A stretch of DNA of 58,749 nucleotides from a virus. The stretch is from positions 1 through 58,749 of IMG/VR virus record IMGVR_UViG_3300030737_000018, one strand, 5' to 3'. The notes under the pieces were generated by a model that ran no database searches, was not told the origin of the DNA, and saw nothing but the letters and a program-made list of their open reading frames with translations. Below, piece after piece: positions 1 through 8,692 of this stretch (its first letter is position 1; every line of letters starts with the position of its first letter). Made by a program: the position numbers and the translations under genes.

Positions 1-151
1 AAAGGCAATTTTCGCCTACGGCGAAATTCGCTATAACGATATTTTCGGGCACCCATATTTCACTCGCTACAGATATTTTGTAGGCGGCGTGACGGGGCTG
101 CGCGCTGGCATGGAGCTTTCCGGACGCGACGATGGAAATGAAGCAACATAG
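1..151 (+). CDS. C-terminal end of a conserved hypothetical protein (partial)
   Basis: Reading in frame from base 2, an open frame of 49 codons ends with TAG at 149-151. Its start lies outside the window. The fragment contains YGEIRYNDIFG followed by aromatic-rich FTRYRY and ends near DGNEAT. This resembles the C-terminus of a proteobacterial and phage-associated family of small membrane-anchored proteins of unknown function, from memory of the family. It faces the minus-strand left arm, which ends 140 bp away. That 140-bp gap holds a weak 7-bp inverted repeat (155-161 and 186-192) and no gene. Confidence 0.45.
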   Translation, partial: KAIFAYGEIRYNDIFGHPYFTRYRYFVGGVTGLRAGMELSGRDDGNEAT

Positions 152-291
152 AAGAACGCCGGCCTGTCGTCTTGAGCCTAACGGACGGCGTTTCGTAATG
201 TCAAGTTCGGGATAATCGCCTAAATTATGCGCCGCGTTTGCACCATCTAAGACGCATGTTGTGTGCATCGCGTAGAGATAAAAATTGAGGC

Positions 292-3213
292 TCATACTCC
301 CTCCTCCGGCGGCAGCGCCGCCACATCGTTTAACAGCGGATGCGCCATGTTAATGGTCCACGCCCGTGTGGGCGTATTCGGTAGCGATGTGCCGGACGCC
401 AGTCGCTTGGTAGTCTCACCCTGCGCCATGACCCCGGCCTCCAGCAGCCCGCGTTTGAGCCATGCCATGTCGATACTTTTGGGCAGGCAATACTGGCGTA
501 CGGCGGCGACGGACAGGTAGGCGGTGTGGATCGCGCCGCCGGTGGCTTCGAGGCGGTTCTTCACACTACGTACGAAGGTACTGGGCCCGTCGAGGTTGAC
601 GGTGCCTTCGCGGAAATACAGCGTGCCGTCCAGCGAGTCGTTGAAGTAGTCCGCCAGCACGGCGAGCGGGGAAGAGTGGGCGGCCTGGATCTCGACACGG
701 GCCTCGACGGTCTGGCCGGTCGCCCATGCGATCAGGTGGTCGATGTCGTAGTCGTGCAACCCCATCTGCTTGGTGATCTTGCCGCTGACCCGAAGCGTCG
801 CCAGCAGGGCGACCCAGAAGCGTTCATCGGTGGCCCGCGACTCCATCGCGTCGATCTGGGCCATGGCTTTCTCGACCGCCGACTGCACCGGCAGAATGTT
901 CTTGATCAGCCACTCCATGTAGCGCCGCCCGGCCAGCCCGTAGTTCTTGAGCAGGATAGCCGCTGCCTCGGTCATGCGCGGCTTGTGCGCGGGATCGCCC
1001 TTCTCGACATTGACTTCGTAGACGCGCATGGCCTCGGCAGTGTAGCCGGTGCGCGCTTCGGCCAGGCGGTTGTAGACGCTGGTGTTGGACGAGCAGGCCA
1101 CGATGGTGTCCCACTCGGTGTTGTTGGTCATGTTGGCGCCATTACGCCCCGCGCGCATCTTGCCCCGGCCGCCGGTGAGGTTGAGCACGAACTTGCCCAG
1201 CTTGTCCGGGTCCCACTTGGTCAGCTCATCGAAGGCGACCGGTATGCAGTTGAGATACCCCATCATGTTCTGCGAGGCGATCTCGGTGTCGTCCTTGGAG
1301 ATGCGCGACTCGCTCGGTTGCCCCCACACCGACGCCATGATCTTCAGCGCCGTGGACTTGCCCGCACCGCCGTGGCCGACCATGTTGAACAGCACGCCGC
1401 GGTACTCGGTCAGTGCCAGCAGCGGCGCGGCGAAGCCGAGCAGAATACACATCTGGAACGGCTCGCTGCCCTCCATGCCTTTGTAGACGTTGAACGCCTT
1501 TTTCCACTCCTCCAGATTCCCCGCACAGGCCACCGACGTTGCTGCCTGCTTGAGGTAAGGGGCGAACGTACCCGCGTTGAGCGGCGCGTCCTTGGAGATG
1601 TAGCCGTTACCCACGACGAAGGTCGGATGGTCGGAGAGAATATCGCGCCAGCCGAAGCGGGAGAACTCAATCTCTGCTGCTTTTTTCACCTGCATATCCC
1701 TCACGTAAGTCACCATGTATTTGGCGATCAACACCCCGCTGCCGTGCTCGGCGACGATCCCGTGCCCGGTCAGGTAGGTGCTGAGCTTCTTCTGCTCGGC
1801 CAGCAGCTCTGTAGGCATCTTGAATGTGCGCATGCCGTCTCTTGGCAGGTGCAGCTGGATCTCCAGCGACTCGGTCTCCACGTTCTCGGTGCGGTAGCGG
1901 CGTGTCGGGTACAGGTCGTAGTCGTAGACCTTCTGGATGAAGCTGGTCCAGCTGCCATCCTCTTCCTGCTTCTTGCTGCGTACGAACACGCCGCCGTCTT
2001 CGCCACGAAAGTAGGGCTCCGGCGGCACCGGGATGTGCACCGTCGCCTGCGTCACCGTACCCGCTTCATCGCGTACCGACGTCTCAATCGCCTTGGGCTC
2101 GGTAATGGGGCGTGACAGTCGTGCCGCTGCTGCTGGCGAGCGCACGTCACCCAGAAAGGGGCAGCCGTCGCAACCGGCCCGGTCGATGCTCTGGAAGCGC
2201 GTACAGGTCGTAGGGCCGGTCTGGCCGAACTGGGCCTGCTGGTATTTGCGCTCGGTATCGGCCGGGGTATATGCCGGATGCTTGCGCGAGAAGACGTGGG
2301 CGATCTTCGCCCCATTGATCGTAGTGCCTTGGGCGGTGTGAGTCACGAACGGCGCCAGTCCCAGCATGGCGTACCACGCTGGCTCGTCGGCGCTGTCCAT
2401 GCCCTTGAGATAGCGCGCGACCCAGTTGCAGTTCTTGACCAAGGAGGTCAGCGCGACCGGCTCCAGCTCCTCACGGGCTAGCTCCAGCGAGACGGACGGC
2501 ACCACAGAAGTATTTTGGCGTGCTGGTGTGGCACCGCCGTACACGCGCATCTGTTCGGCGAACTCGCCGAAGTCCAGAATGTCGTCGGACCACTGCTCGA
2601 TGGTGACGGGTCGTGAGGTGCCGACCTTGAGATTCAGAGTACCCGGTATACGTAGCAAACCCGCACTGTCCGCGATGCGGCTGCCGTCACCGGCGAGCTT
2701 GGGCTCGATCAGCAGTACGACGCGTTTGAACTTTTCCGCAACCGTTTTCCATTCGGCGCTCAGCACGCCTTCCATCATGGGCCAGTAGACGTGCAGTCCA
2801 TAGCCAGAGTTGACTACGATGGGTTCGGGTAATTGCAGTGCTTCGATCAGACGGCGCAGGCCGTCGCGCCCTTCGTCCTGCGAGGTGTAGAACTTCCCGG
2901 TCTCGTCGTCCGCATGCACGTCGATGTCCAGCACGAAGCAACGCGTATGCGAGGTATTGGTCTGGGTACGCGTGCGCAGGGTGCCACGGTCCATCACCTT
3001 GTCTTGGGCCAGCGTGGAGATGCAGAAGTAGCCATCCTGTGCCCGGAAGTCCGTCTCCTCCAGCGCGTCACAAAACAAGTCCACCGTGTCAGCGGTGCGG
3101 TGCCGCATCCCCCCTTGCCCCGGCCTTTTCAGGGCGAGACAGGGAAGCCCGCTGTGCGCGAGCACAGCGTGAAAGAATTGCCGCTGGGTGTGATCCACGC
3201 CCCGCCCCCTCAA
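292..3213 (-). CDS. Primase-helicase (D5-like, primase domain plus P-loop helicase)
   Basis: A 973-residue replication protein likely to prime and unwind phage DNA. The N-terminal part has a DxD-type primase motif (DIDVH, about 96-100) and SGYGLHVYW (about 136-144), as in primase-polymerase/RepB-type primases. The C-terminal half carries a Walker A motif, GHGGAGKST (613-621), and an acidic Walker B with D662-E663, as in D5/DUF927-type helicases. The chosen start is TTG, overlapping the TGA of the upstream HTH gene by four bases. It has no clear Shine-Dalgarno (SD) sequence. An ATG at 3108 with a G-rich stretch just before it is a real alternative and would remove 35 residues. It is the last gene of the left-arm transcript. 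The function is firm; the start is not. Confidence 0.85.
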   Translation of the reverse strand: MRGRGVDHTQRQFFHAVLAHSGLPCLALKRPGQGGMRHRTADTVDLFCDALEETDFRAQDGYFCISTLAQDKVMDRGTLRTRTQTNTSHTRCFVLDIDVHADDETGKFYTSQDEGRDGLRRLIEALQLPEPIVVNSGYGLHVYWPMMEGVLSAEWKTVAEKFKRVVLLIEPKLAGDGSRIADSAGLLRIPGTLNLKVGTSRPVTIEQWSDDILDFGEFAEQMRVYGGATPARQNTSVVPSVSLELAREELEPVALTSLVKNCNWVARYLKGMDSADEPAWYAMLGLAPFVTHTAQGTTINGAKIAHVFSRKHPAYTPADTERKYQQAQFGQTGPTTCTRFQSIDRAGCDGCPFLGDVRSPAAAARLSRPITEPKAIETSVRDEAGTVTQATVHIPVPPEPYFRGEDGGVFVRSKKQEEDGSWTSFIQKVYDYDLYPTRRYRTENVETESLEIQLHLPRDGMRTFKMPTELLAEQKKLSTYLTGHGIVAEHGSGVLIAKYMVTYVRDMQVKKAAEIEFSRFGWRDILSDHPTFVVGNGYISKDAPLNAGTFAPYLKQAATSVACAGNLEEWKKAFNVYKGMEGSEPFQMCILLGFAAPLLALTEYRGVLFNMVGHGGAGKSTALKIMASVWGQPSESRISKDDTEIASQNMMGYLNCIPVAFDELTKWDPDKLGKFVLNLTGGRGKMRAGRNGANMTNNTEWDTIVACSSNTSVYNRLAEARTGYTAEAMRVYEVNVEKGDPAHKPRMTEAAAILLKNYGLAGRRYMEWLIKNILPVQSAVEKAMAQIDAMESRATDERFWVALLATLRVSGKITKQMGLHDYDIDHLIAWATGQTVEARVEIQAAHSSPLAVLADYFNDSLDGTLYFREGTVNLDGPSTFVRSVKNRLEATGGAIHTAYLSVAAVRQYCLPKSIDMAWLKRGLLEAGVMAQGETTKRLASGTSLPNTPTRAWTINMAHPLLNDVAALPPEEGV

Positions 3214-3482
3214 GAGTTGTCGGTGAACAGCCTTTGCAGTCGCTCCGCCTTGTCCTTACGGGGCGTGCCACGGTCGAAGGGGAGCTGACCTTCCGCGATC
3301 AGCTCCTCCAGGCGATCGAGCCGTTCTTCCAGCATGGTGCGGGTCATGCCGAGGGGATTGGAGTCATCCTCGCGCAGCAGGCGAGCGATGGTCGTGAAGT
3401 GGCACCCGGTGACGGCGGCGAACTGACGGGCCGAGAGATGTGCCGTCCGCAGTCCGGTGGCCATGCGCTCGCTGATGGTCAT
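3210..3482 (-). CDS. Small helix-turn-helix protein
   Basis: A 90-residue protein whose first half (ISERMATGLR to IARLLRED) reads as a helix-turn-helix: LSARQFAAVTG would be helix two and HFTTIARLL the recognition helix. The C-terminal half is charged and helical, consistent with dimerisation. It lies between an unknown gene (4-base overlap) and the primase-helicase, so it may regulate this operon or act at a replication site. A DNA-binding role is inferred from the pattern only. Confidence 0.6.
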   Translation of the reverse strand: MTISERMATGLRTAHLSARQFAAVTGCHFTTIARLLREDDSNPLGMTRTMLEERLDRLEELIAEGQLPFDRGTPRKDKAERLQRLFTDNS

Positions 3483-3775
3483 GCGAGACTCGGCTCGTTT
3501 TCAAGTAGCCACAAAAGTGCCGCCAGTTCGTGCTCCATGATGAACTTCCGCTTCTCAAACTCCTCGAATATAGAGGTCAGGTCTTCGCCTTTTTCTCCGC
3601 GTGCTTGCTGGGCTACCTGCCTGTGGCCCATGACTTCCAAGCCTTCTCTAGTGCGCTCAAATGCACTCCGCGCTTCTTTATAGCTACGCAGGCCTGTGCG
3701 CAAGCAGGATAAAAAACAAGACTGCGCAGTGGAGTCCAGTGCTACGCCTGCTGTCCCATGATGATTGGTGTTCAT
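3479..3775 (-). CDS. Hypothetical protein, helical
   Basis: A 98-residue protein I do not recognise. A GGGAG SD sequence lies about seven bases before the ATG. The C-terminal third is rich in charged helix-forming residues and ends with a short hydrophobic segment (ALLWLL). It overlaps the next gene by four bases (ATGA), so it is translated as part of the replication operon. No motif gives a function. Confidence 0.6.
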   Translation of the reverse strand: MNTNHHGTAGVALDSTAQSCFLSCLRTGLRSYKEARSAFERTREGLEVMGHRQVAQQARGEKGEDLTSIFEEFEKRKFIMEHELAALLWLLENEPSLA

Positions 3776-3795
3776 GATCTACTCCCGAAATTAAG

Positions 3796-4866
3796 TTAGA
3801 GGTCCAGCCCCGCCAGCAGGTCGTCCAGCTCCGAGTCATTACCGACCTCGTGAACCACCGGTGCTGCCTTGGGTGCTGCCTTGGGTGCTGCTGCGGCAAC
3901 CGGCTTGGGAGCAGCCACTGGCGCAGCCTTCTGCGGTGCCGGCTTGGCGACAGGTTTCGGAGCGGCCTTCTGCACGACGGGCGGGGCTTCTTCCTCTACC
4001 TCTTCTTCTTCCTCGACCACCAGTGCCGGCTTCGGAGCGGCCTTGGGCTTGGGTGCCTGGGCTTTCGGTGCAGCGGCTGCCGGCGGGGCTTCATCTTCCA
4101 CGCTCGTCTCGCCGCTGATATCCACGGTCTTCATGGACACTTCGCGGTACTGCTCCAACATCTCCTGGTCAAGACCATTGATGACCTCGACGTCCTGTTC
4201 GCTGATGTGGCGCATGGGACGGAACAGGAGCTTGGGCACGGAGGAGTCCGTGTCGAACGACAGGCGAGTGACAATGGCGCCGGCGTCCATGTGGCGGCTC
4301 TTGAGCGCCTTGCTGTAGTCGTCGAGGTTGTACTGCTGCTGCTTCTCGTGCGACGGGCCCCAGATGCCGCCACCGGTGACGTCCAGACGATAGATGGTGC
4401 CCGACTCGTCCTGCGCCCGGATGACCGCGATGCGGCGGAAATAGGAGCAGGCTTTGGCCTTGGCGCCGTCCTCGGAGATCTTGCTGCCCTTGACGTTCTG
4501 CGGGCACTGGTCGCAGTTCGCGTGCTGCTTGTGCACGACGTCTTCCGCCGGCTTGACGCCATCCACGCTGTAGCAGGTCGGCGGTGCGTTCTTGGCATCA
4601 GCGCCTTTCTGATAGGCCCCTTCGTAGAACCGGCGCGACACTTTCGGCTGCACCTTGACGAAGATCACGTCCAGGAAGTTCTCGTCCCACACGCCTTCCT
4701 CGATGCCGCGCACGACTTGACGAAAGCGGCAGCCCTTGGTGCCGATGCGATTGAGCGATTCAAAGCTGGACGAGGCCAGCTCTTCGGTGAGGCCCGAGCT
4801 ATAGCCCTGCAGATGCGCAGGCAGCTGGTCGGAGGGTTGTTCAAACAACGACAATTCTTTGGCCAC
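3796..4866 (-). CDS. Putative phage single-stranded DNA-binding protein
   Basis: A 356-residue protein with three parts. Residues 1-240 form a folded domain with four cysteines (C98, C118, C121, C140) spaced for one zinc site. Residues 245-340 are a flexible Ala/Pro/Lys-rich linker interrupted by an acidic stretch. The last 13 residues are an acidic-hydrophobic tip (DSELDDLLAGLDL). A core, a disordered linker and an acidic tip is the layout of ssDNA-binding proteins that recruit partners through the tail, and the gene sits between the helicase and primase genes. The start is GTG with a GAGGAA SD sequence. I cannot identify an OB fold by eye, so the role is an inference. Confidence 0.55.
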   Translation of the reverse strand: MAKELSLFEQPSDQLPAHLQGYSSGLTEELASSSFESLNRIGTKGCRFRQVVRGIEEGVWDENFLDVIFVKVQPKVSRRFYEGAYQKGADAKNAPPTCYSVDGVKPAEDVVHKQHANCDQCPQNVKGSKISEDGAKAKACSYFRRIAVIRAQDESGTIYRLDVTGGGIWGPSHEKQQQYNLDDYSKALKSRHMDAGAIVTRLSFDTDSSVPKLLFRPMRHISEQDVEVINGLDQEMLEQYREVSMKTVDISGETSVEDEAPPAAAAPKAQAPKPKAAPKPALVVEEEEEVEEEAPPVVQKAAPKPVAKPAPQKAAPVAAPKPVAAAAPKAAPKAAPVVHEVGNDSELDDLLAGLDL

Positions 4867-4887
4867 GGGTATTTCCTCGGGTTGTGA

Positions 4888-5130
4888 TTAAGCGGCGGAT
4901 GCTTCAGTGGTATGGGTAAGGAGCATTCCTTTCCCGGCAAAACCCTCGCTCGGCTCGATACCCTCTTTGTGGCATTCGTGGTCGTTACGAATGGCTTTCG
5001 GCAGCTCTTCGCCAGCCAAATACTGCAGGGCCTCGGCGATGGCTCCGGCGTGGCCTACCTTCATCGCGCTGAAATTCTTGGTGCGGTAATTGCCGAAGCT
5101 ACCCTGCAGCGTAATCGTGATCATGCCCAT
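4888..5130 (-). CDS. Hypothetical protein
   Basis: An 80-residue protein of unknown function, with a strong AGGAGA SD sequence before the ATG. The first third is beta-like (MGMITITLQGSFGNYRT), followed by a helical stretch around AGAIAEALQYLAGEELP. It is placed directly upstream of the putative ssDNA-binding protein, 21 bases from its start. Confidence 0.6.
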   Translation of the reverse strand: MGMITITLQGSFGNYRTKNFSAMKVGHAGAIAEALQYLAGEELPKAIRNDHECHKEGIEPSEGFAGKGMLLTHTTEASAA

Positions 5131-5184
5131 ATTTGTTCTCCTGTGTTTATAACGGCGGTGCGTAAGTGCGTATGGCCCGCAGGG

Positions 5185-5574
5185 CTACGCGCGGCGAACC
5201 ACGACTTTGTATTCGTTGAACAGCGTCACGGCCGGCGGCGGATCGTTGCCCTCGGCGATGTAATCCTTGATAGCTTTGCTGGAGAGGCGCTTCTCCATGA
5301 AGTCGAAGCGGCCAATTTCGGCCATGAACGGCCAGAAGGCCAGCCAGTCGCCGCACGACACTTTCGTATCCACCTGCCGGAACGCGGTGCCTGCGCCGGA
5401 CTTGAAGGAGTCGCTGCCGACCTCCTCGAACTTGCCCAACAGCCACGCTTCGAGCTTGGCCTGTTTCTCTTTCAGCTCGCCGTCTTCGGCGTCGTAGGAC
5501 TTCTTCAGCTCACCGCGTTTGTCGCGCAAGGCGACGTAGGCTTCGATGATGCGATCAGCGGTAATGTCCGCCAT
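5185..5574 (-). CDS. Conserved phage protein, helical, unknown function
   Basis: A 129-residue protein. The first 60 residues are a charged helix (KRGELKKSYDAEDGELKE). The rest includes TAFRQVDTKVSCGDWLAFW and ends with a basic tail. The pattern matches a small family common in tailed-phage replication regions that has no assigned function. The ATG has a GGGAG SD sequence. A 172-base gap to the helicase gene holds no convincing ORF, only a near-palindrome (GTAGCA, two bases, TGCTAC) at 5731-5744 just past the helicase stop. Confidence 0.65.
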   Translation of the reverse strand: MADITADRIIEAYVALRDKRGELKKSYDAEDGELKEKQAKLEAWLLGKFEEVGSDSFKSGAGTAFRQVDTKVSCGDWLAFWPFMAEIGRFDFMEKRLSSKAIKDYIAEGNDPPPAVTLFNEYKVVVRRA

Positions 5575-5746
5575 GGTTTGACTCCCGGTAGATGTCGGCC
5601 CGTCACCGACGATTTGTTGAGTTGGGCCAGTGCTGCTTCTCTGGCATGGTGCCTACGAATAGTTCAGTCGCCTACCCCCTCGCTTGGCACCGTGGGCGCT
5701 CACTGCGGATCAGCCTCCGCATTCCAACTCGTAGCACATGCTACAG

Positions 5747-7276
5747 TTAAGAAACCTGCCCGTCAAGCAGTTTGTGATAGAGACTGAGCAACTCGCTCTG
5801 CAACGACGCCTTGGTCTGCAGCACCTTGTAGATGGCCCACTCGAACGGATGCGCGCCGATGTGGGTGACGGTGCACGGCTCGGTCTGGCCCTTGCGGTCG
5901 ATACGTGCGTTGGCCTGCTCGTACTGCTCGATGGAGTAGATCGGCGCGTACCAGATGATGTTTGAAGCCGCTGTCAGCGTCAGGCCATGCGCGGTGGTCG
6001 CTGGGTGTGCCAGCAGCACGCGCGGCCCGCTCGGGTCGTTCTGGAAGGCATGGAAAATGGCGGAGCGATCATGGGCGTTCACCGAGCCGTTGACCAAGGC
6101 GACACTGTACTTCTCGCCGATCACCTGCAGCAGCCGCTGCATGACGAAAATGAAGGGGGCGAAGACGATGACCTTGCCCTCGATCTCCTCCAACAGCTCC
6201 ATCAGCAGCTCGATGCGCGGCTTGTCGTCCAGCACCACCGGATCGCCCATGTCGTCTTTCACGATCCCACAGCAGATCTGCTGCAGCTTCAGCACGCGCA
6301 CCGCGGCATTGGCGGCGGTCACCGTCACCTCGTCGGTCTCGTGGCGCATCGACTTGCGCATGGTTTCGAACATCTTGTGCTGCTCCGCACTCAGCTCGCA
6401 GTAGCGGTTCGTGTACGTCACCGCGGGCAGGTCCAGGCAGTCGGCCTTTTTGAAGCGCACCGCCGGCTGCATGGCTGTCCAGACGATCTCCTTGTGGCCC
6501 TCCTTGGGCACCCACTTGTACGGCCCGGCCTGGCGCATCACGGTCATCTGGAACAGCTTGAAACTGTTGGGTACATTCTGCGGGGACACCAAGCGCACCA
6601 TCGCCCACGCATCGGTCGGCGCGTTCGGGATCGGCGTGCCAGTCATCATCCATAGCCGTGTCTCGGCCTTGATCAGTCCCTTGAGTGCCTTGTAGCGTTG
6701 CGTCTGCGCGTTGCGGTAGGTGCTGGCCTCGTCCACGATGATGAGATCGAACTTGTCCTTCATCGCATCCTTCAGCCCCGTGAGGCCGTCGAAGTTGATG
6801 AGCACGATCGGGTCGTCGTTGCCCAGCACGTTAAGCCGCTTGGCCCGCGTACCCGTCATGACGCCGATAGAGAGATGCGGTGTCGTGGTGAAGCCTTCAT
6901 CGACCCAGACTTTGGTCACGCTCAGCGGGCAGATGATAAGTGTTCGCCCCACGAAGCCACGCTGACGCAGATAGTCCAGCGCCCACAATGCTGCAGAGCT
7001 CTTCCCGGTCCCGAGGTCATTGAGTACAAACGCCCGGCGGTTCAGCGTCAGAAACTCGGCCGTCTCCACCTGGTGGCTCATCGGCGTGTAGCGGCCGGCG
7101 AACGTAAAGCCGTCGTAGAGCATCGGGCTCGGTGCATCCAACCCCATGCTCCTTAGCACACAGACTTCGTCGAGTGCGTGTTTGACGGCGACAATCAGCT
7201 TGCCCTTGTACTGCAGTGCCTTGCTGCGCGGGATCAGGTCAGTGATCGGTGCAGCGTCGTTGACCTGCATCAGCAT
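5747..7276 (-). CDS. SNF2-family DEAD-like helicase/ATPase
   Basis: A superfamily 2 helicase or translocase likely to act in phage replication or recombination. From the ATG chosen it has 509 residues. Walker A is a variant, GTGKS, at about 89-93; the DEAS box is at about 182-185; and a C-terminal motif VI (QANARIDRKGQT) lies near residue 454. That last motif is typical of SNF2/RapA-like proteins. A longer reading from TTG at 7312 overlaps the upstream nuclease gene by 29 bases. I prefer the ATG at 7276, which leaves a seven-base gap after the nuclease stop. Neither start has a good SD sequence. The adjacent VRR-NUC nuclease is a frequent partner of such helicases in phages. Confidence 0.88.
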   Translation of the reverse strand: MLMQVNDAAPITDLIPRSKALQYKGKLIVAVKHALDEVCVLRSMGLDAPSPMLYDGFTFAGRYTPMSHQVETAEFLTLNRRAFVLNDLGTGKSSAALWALDYLRQRGFVGRTLIICPLSVTKVWVDEGFTTTPHLSIGVMTGTRAKRLNVLGNDDPIVLINFDGLTGLKDAMKDKFDLIIVDEASTYRNAQTQRYKALKGLIKAETRLWMMTGTPIPNAPTDAWAMVRLVSPQNVPNSFKLFQMTVMRQAGPYKWVPKEGHKEIVWTAMQPAVRFKKADCLDLPAVTYTNRYCELSAEQHKMFETMRKSMRHETDEVTVTAANAAVRVLKLQQICCGIVKDDMGDPVVLDDKPRIELLMELLEEIEGKVIVFAPFIFVMQRLLQVIGEKYSVALVNGSVNAHDRSAIFHAFQNDPSGPRVLLAHPATTAHGLTLTAASNIIWYAPIYSIEQYEQANARIDRKGQTEPCTVTHIGAHPFEWAIYKVLQTKASLQSELLSLYHKLLDGQVS

Positions 7277-7283
7277 CGCGCCG

Positions 7284-7607
7284 TTACGGATTAACACGCA
7301 TGAAGTCCTCAAGTTCGGCTAAGTTGTTCTCATTGATGACTAGACAAACGCCGCCCGCTTTCTGGATGTCTTTCATCTGGCCCAACTGGAGGTCGGAAGG
7401 TTTGCCCTTCCCCGCTTTGGCCTCAATAGTGAAGAAGGTAACTTCTTTATATTCGGACTGGTAGCAGCATACATAGTCAGGCACGCCGTTCTTGCCGAAC
7501 ATGCTGCCCGCTGTCTTGGTGTACCAGAGCCGCCCACTGGCCTTGTACGGCTTCAGGATCGCGTCGATCTTGGCTTTGACTTTGCCTTCGGGGGTGCTGG
7601 CGGTCAT
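7284..7607 (-). CDS. VRR-NUC domain nuclease
   Basis: A 107-residue protein that is one complete VRR-NUC domain of the PD-(D/E)XK nuclease superfamily, predicted to cut branched or structured DNA. The core is visible as GVPDYVCCYQ, then IEAKAGKGKPSDLQ: D of PDY, E and K of IEAKAG, followed by QLGQMKDIQKAGG. The start at ATG 7607 overlaps the previous stop (ATGA) and has a GGATGG SD sequence. A GTG further upstream (7643) would overlap the small membrane-protein gene and is less likely. It is followed directly by the SNF2 helicase, consistent with a joint role on recombination intermediates. Confidence 0.88.
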   Translation of the reverse strand: MTASTPEGKVKAKIDAILKPYKASGRLWYTKTAGSMFGKNGVPDYVCCYQSEYKEVTFFTIEAKAGKGKPSDLQLGQMKDIQKAGGVCLVINENNLAELEDFMRVNP

Positions 7608-7717
7608 AGCGACGCCATCCAAAGCATTAACTCGGCGAGACACGTAAGGGGAATAGCCGTGAGCAGGACCAGAAGAGGGAGCGACTGCATATCACGCCAA
7701 ACGGGGTTTATCTTCAC
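7604..7717 (-). CDS. Very small membrane protein
   Basis: A 37-residue ORF beginning with GTG and a GGAGAAG SD sequence. The GTG overlaps the upstream stop (GTGA), and its own TGA overlaps the ATG of the VRR-NUC gene (ATGA). Residues 11-35 form one hydrophobic segment (SLPLLVLLTAIPLTCLAELM), so it should be a single-span membrane peptide. The overlaps at both ends and the good SD sequence are the reasons to accept so short a gene. Its function is unknown. Confidence 0.6.
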   Translation of the reverse strand: MKINPVWRDMQSLPLLVLLTAIPLTCLAELMLWMASL

Positions 7718-8214
7718 AGCTTCTTCTCCAGATACTCGCGGTACGGTACTTTCTTCCCATCGACCCAGAAGCTCCAGTCGCCTTGGTATTTCCACGTAAA
7801 GAAGAGAGTCCATACGCCGCCGGGCGATACCTCGGTGACAGTGTGGTACTCGTTGAATTTGAGCGTAGCGGTGTCGCCGACTGAACGCGTTCTCGTTAGC
7901 GCAATGGTCTGGTCAGGATGCAAGCAACGAAGCTTTGTGTGCCAACCCTTCAAAATGATTGTCCGTGCATCCCACGGGTGATCGTGCGGCACCCGATCGA
8001 AGTCCTTGCGCAGGATGTGATGTACCCGCACCGATGGCAGCCACTCGAAGGTCTTGTGCATCTGGCCGTCCAAACCTTTGCGGTAGCTGTTGAACAGCCA
8101 CCACCGGTTCATGTAGCCGTCGATGTGCACGTAGGGTGTTTTCTTGGCCCGACGGATCAGCCAGTCGGCGATGGGCGGACGCAAGGCAATCCACGCAATG
8201 AGGTTCCAGATCAT
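7714..8214 (-). CDS. Cupin-like protein with HDHPW motif
   Basis: A 166-residue protein with a short hydrophobic N-terminus. The metal-binding first cupin motif is H77-D78-H79-P80-W81, and a second histidine, H124, lies in EYHTVTEV. The C-terminal pattern VWTLFFTWKYQGDWSFW followed by VPYREY matches a phage/bacterial cupin-fold family with no known substrate. The start overlaps the upstream stop (ATGA) with an AGGAGAAG SD sequence. It could be an iron/2-oxoglutarate or other metal-dependent enzyme, but the sequence alone does not identify a reaction. Confidence 0.6.
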   Translation of the reverse strand: MIWNLIAWIALRPPIADWLIRRAKKTPYVHIDGYMNRWWLFNSYRKGLDGQMHKTFEWLPSVRVHHILRKDFDRVPHDHPWDARTIILKGWHTKLRCLHPDQTIALTRTRSVGDTATLKFNEYHTVTEVSPGGVWTLFFTWKYQGDWSFWVDGKKVPYREYLEKKL

Positions 8215-8402
8215 TCCTCTTCTCCTATCCCGTCGCCTACGCTGTCCAACAGATCTTGCAGGTACTCTTTCTCGCCCACGTAGCGAGACACGATCTGTTT
8301 CATTTGCTTCTTGGTGAACTGCTCCGGGTTGGCCAGCAGCCGCGTTTGGTCTCGCACCGCAGCCTCGAAGTTTTCGATCGCTGCGCAGTATTCGCTGTTC
8401 AT
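8211..8402 (-). CDS. Hypothetical small helical protein
   Basis: A 63-residue protein, highly charged and probably all-helical (MNSEYCAAIENFEAAV at the start, IGEEE at the end). The start at ATG 8402 is chosen over upstream GTG and ATG codons because it overlaps the previous stop (ATGA) and has a GGGGG SD-like stretch. Its function is unknown. Confidence 0.6.
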   Translation of the reverse strand: MNSEYCAAIENFEAAVRDQTRLLANPEQFTKKQMKQIVSRYVGEKEYLQDLLDSVGDGIGEEE

Positions 8403-8692
8403 GACGTTACCCCCGTGCCGCCGCATTTCATGCACATAACGATTTCGTCGCCTGTCTCGTCATCAGCGTGTTCGCCATATCCGCCGCAATCAGAGCACGT
8501 CGTTGTAGGCTTCACCCACACCTGCTGCCCGTCCCATGTGCCCAGACACTGGAGCACGTCTTTCTCCACCAGTCTCGCGGCCGCGTTGCGCAGCGGCAGG
8601 CACAGCACACAGCCCAGCTTGCCGACGTAGCGCCCGTCGCTCTCCACGATCGCCAGCACCTTGGCTTCGATCAGTTCGTCAATGGCTTTCAT
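8399..8692 (-). CDS. Zinc-finger protein with paired CxxC motifs
   Basis: A 97-residue protein. The N-terminal half looks like a small winged-helix-type fold (IDELIEAKVLAIVESDGRYV). The C-terminal half has two CxxCGG knuckles, C66-C69 and C87-C90, each followed by GxG as in the DnaJ-type zinc domain. It probably binds zinc and nucleic acid or a protein partner. The ATG has an AAGGAAG SD sequence. It overlaps its upstream neighbour by 14 bases. Confidence 0.6.
   Translation of the reverse strand: MKAIDELIEAKVLAIVESDGRYVGKLGCVLCLPLRNAAARLVEKDVLQCLGTWDGQQVWVKPTTTCSDCGGYGEHADDETGDEIVMCMKCGGTGVTS

Noticed and set aside
155-192. Inverted repeat between the partial left gene and the primase gene as a terminator
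   Set aside because: Only 7 bp with a 24-base loop and no T-run; too weak to call.
526-2115. Long plus-strand open frame opposite the primase-helicase
   Set aside because: It is rich in Arg, His, Gly and Val with no recognisable domain and lies antisense to a clear enzyme; it is a shadow of GC-rich coding sequence.
3850-4887. Plus-strand open frame opposite the ssDNA-binding-like gene
   Set aside because: Composition is low-complexity and it mirrors the Ala/Pro/Lys linker of the minus-strand gene.
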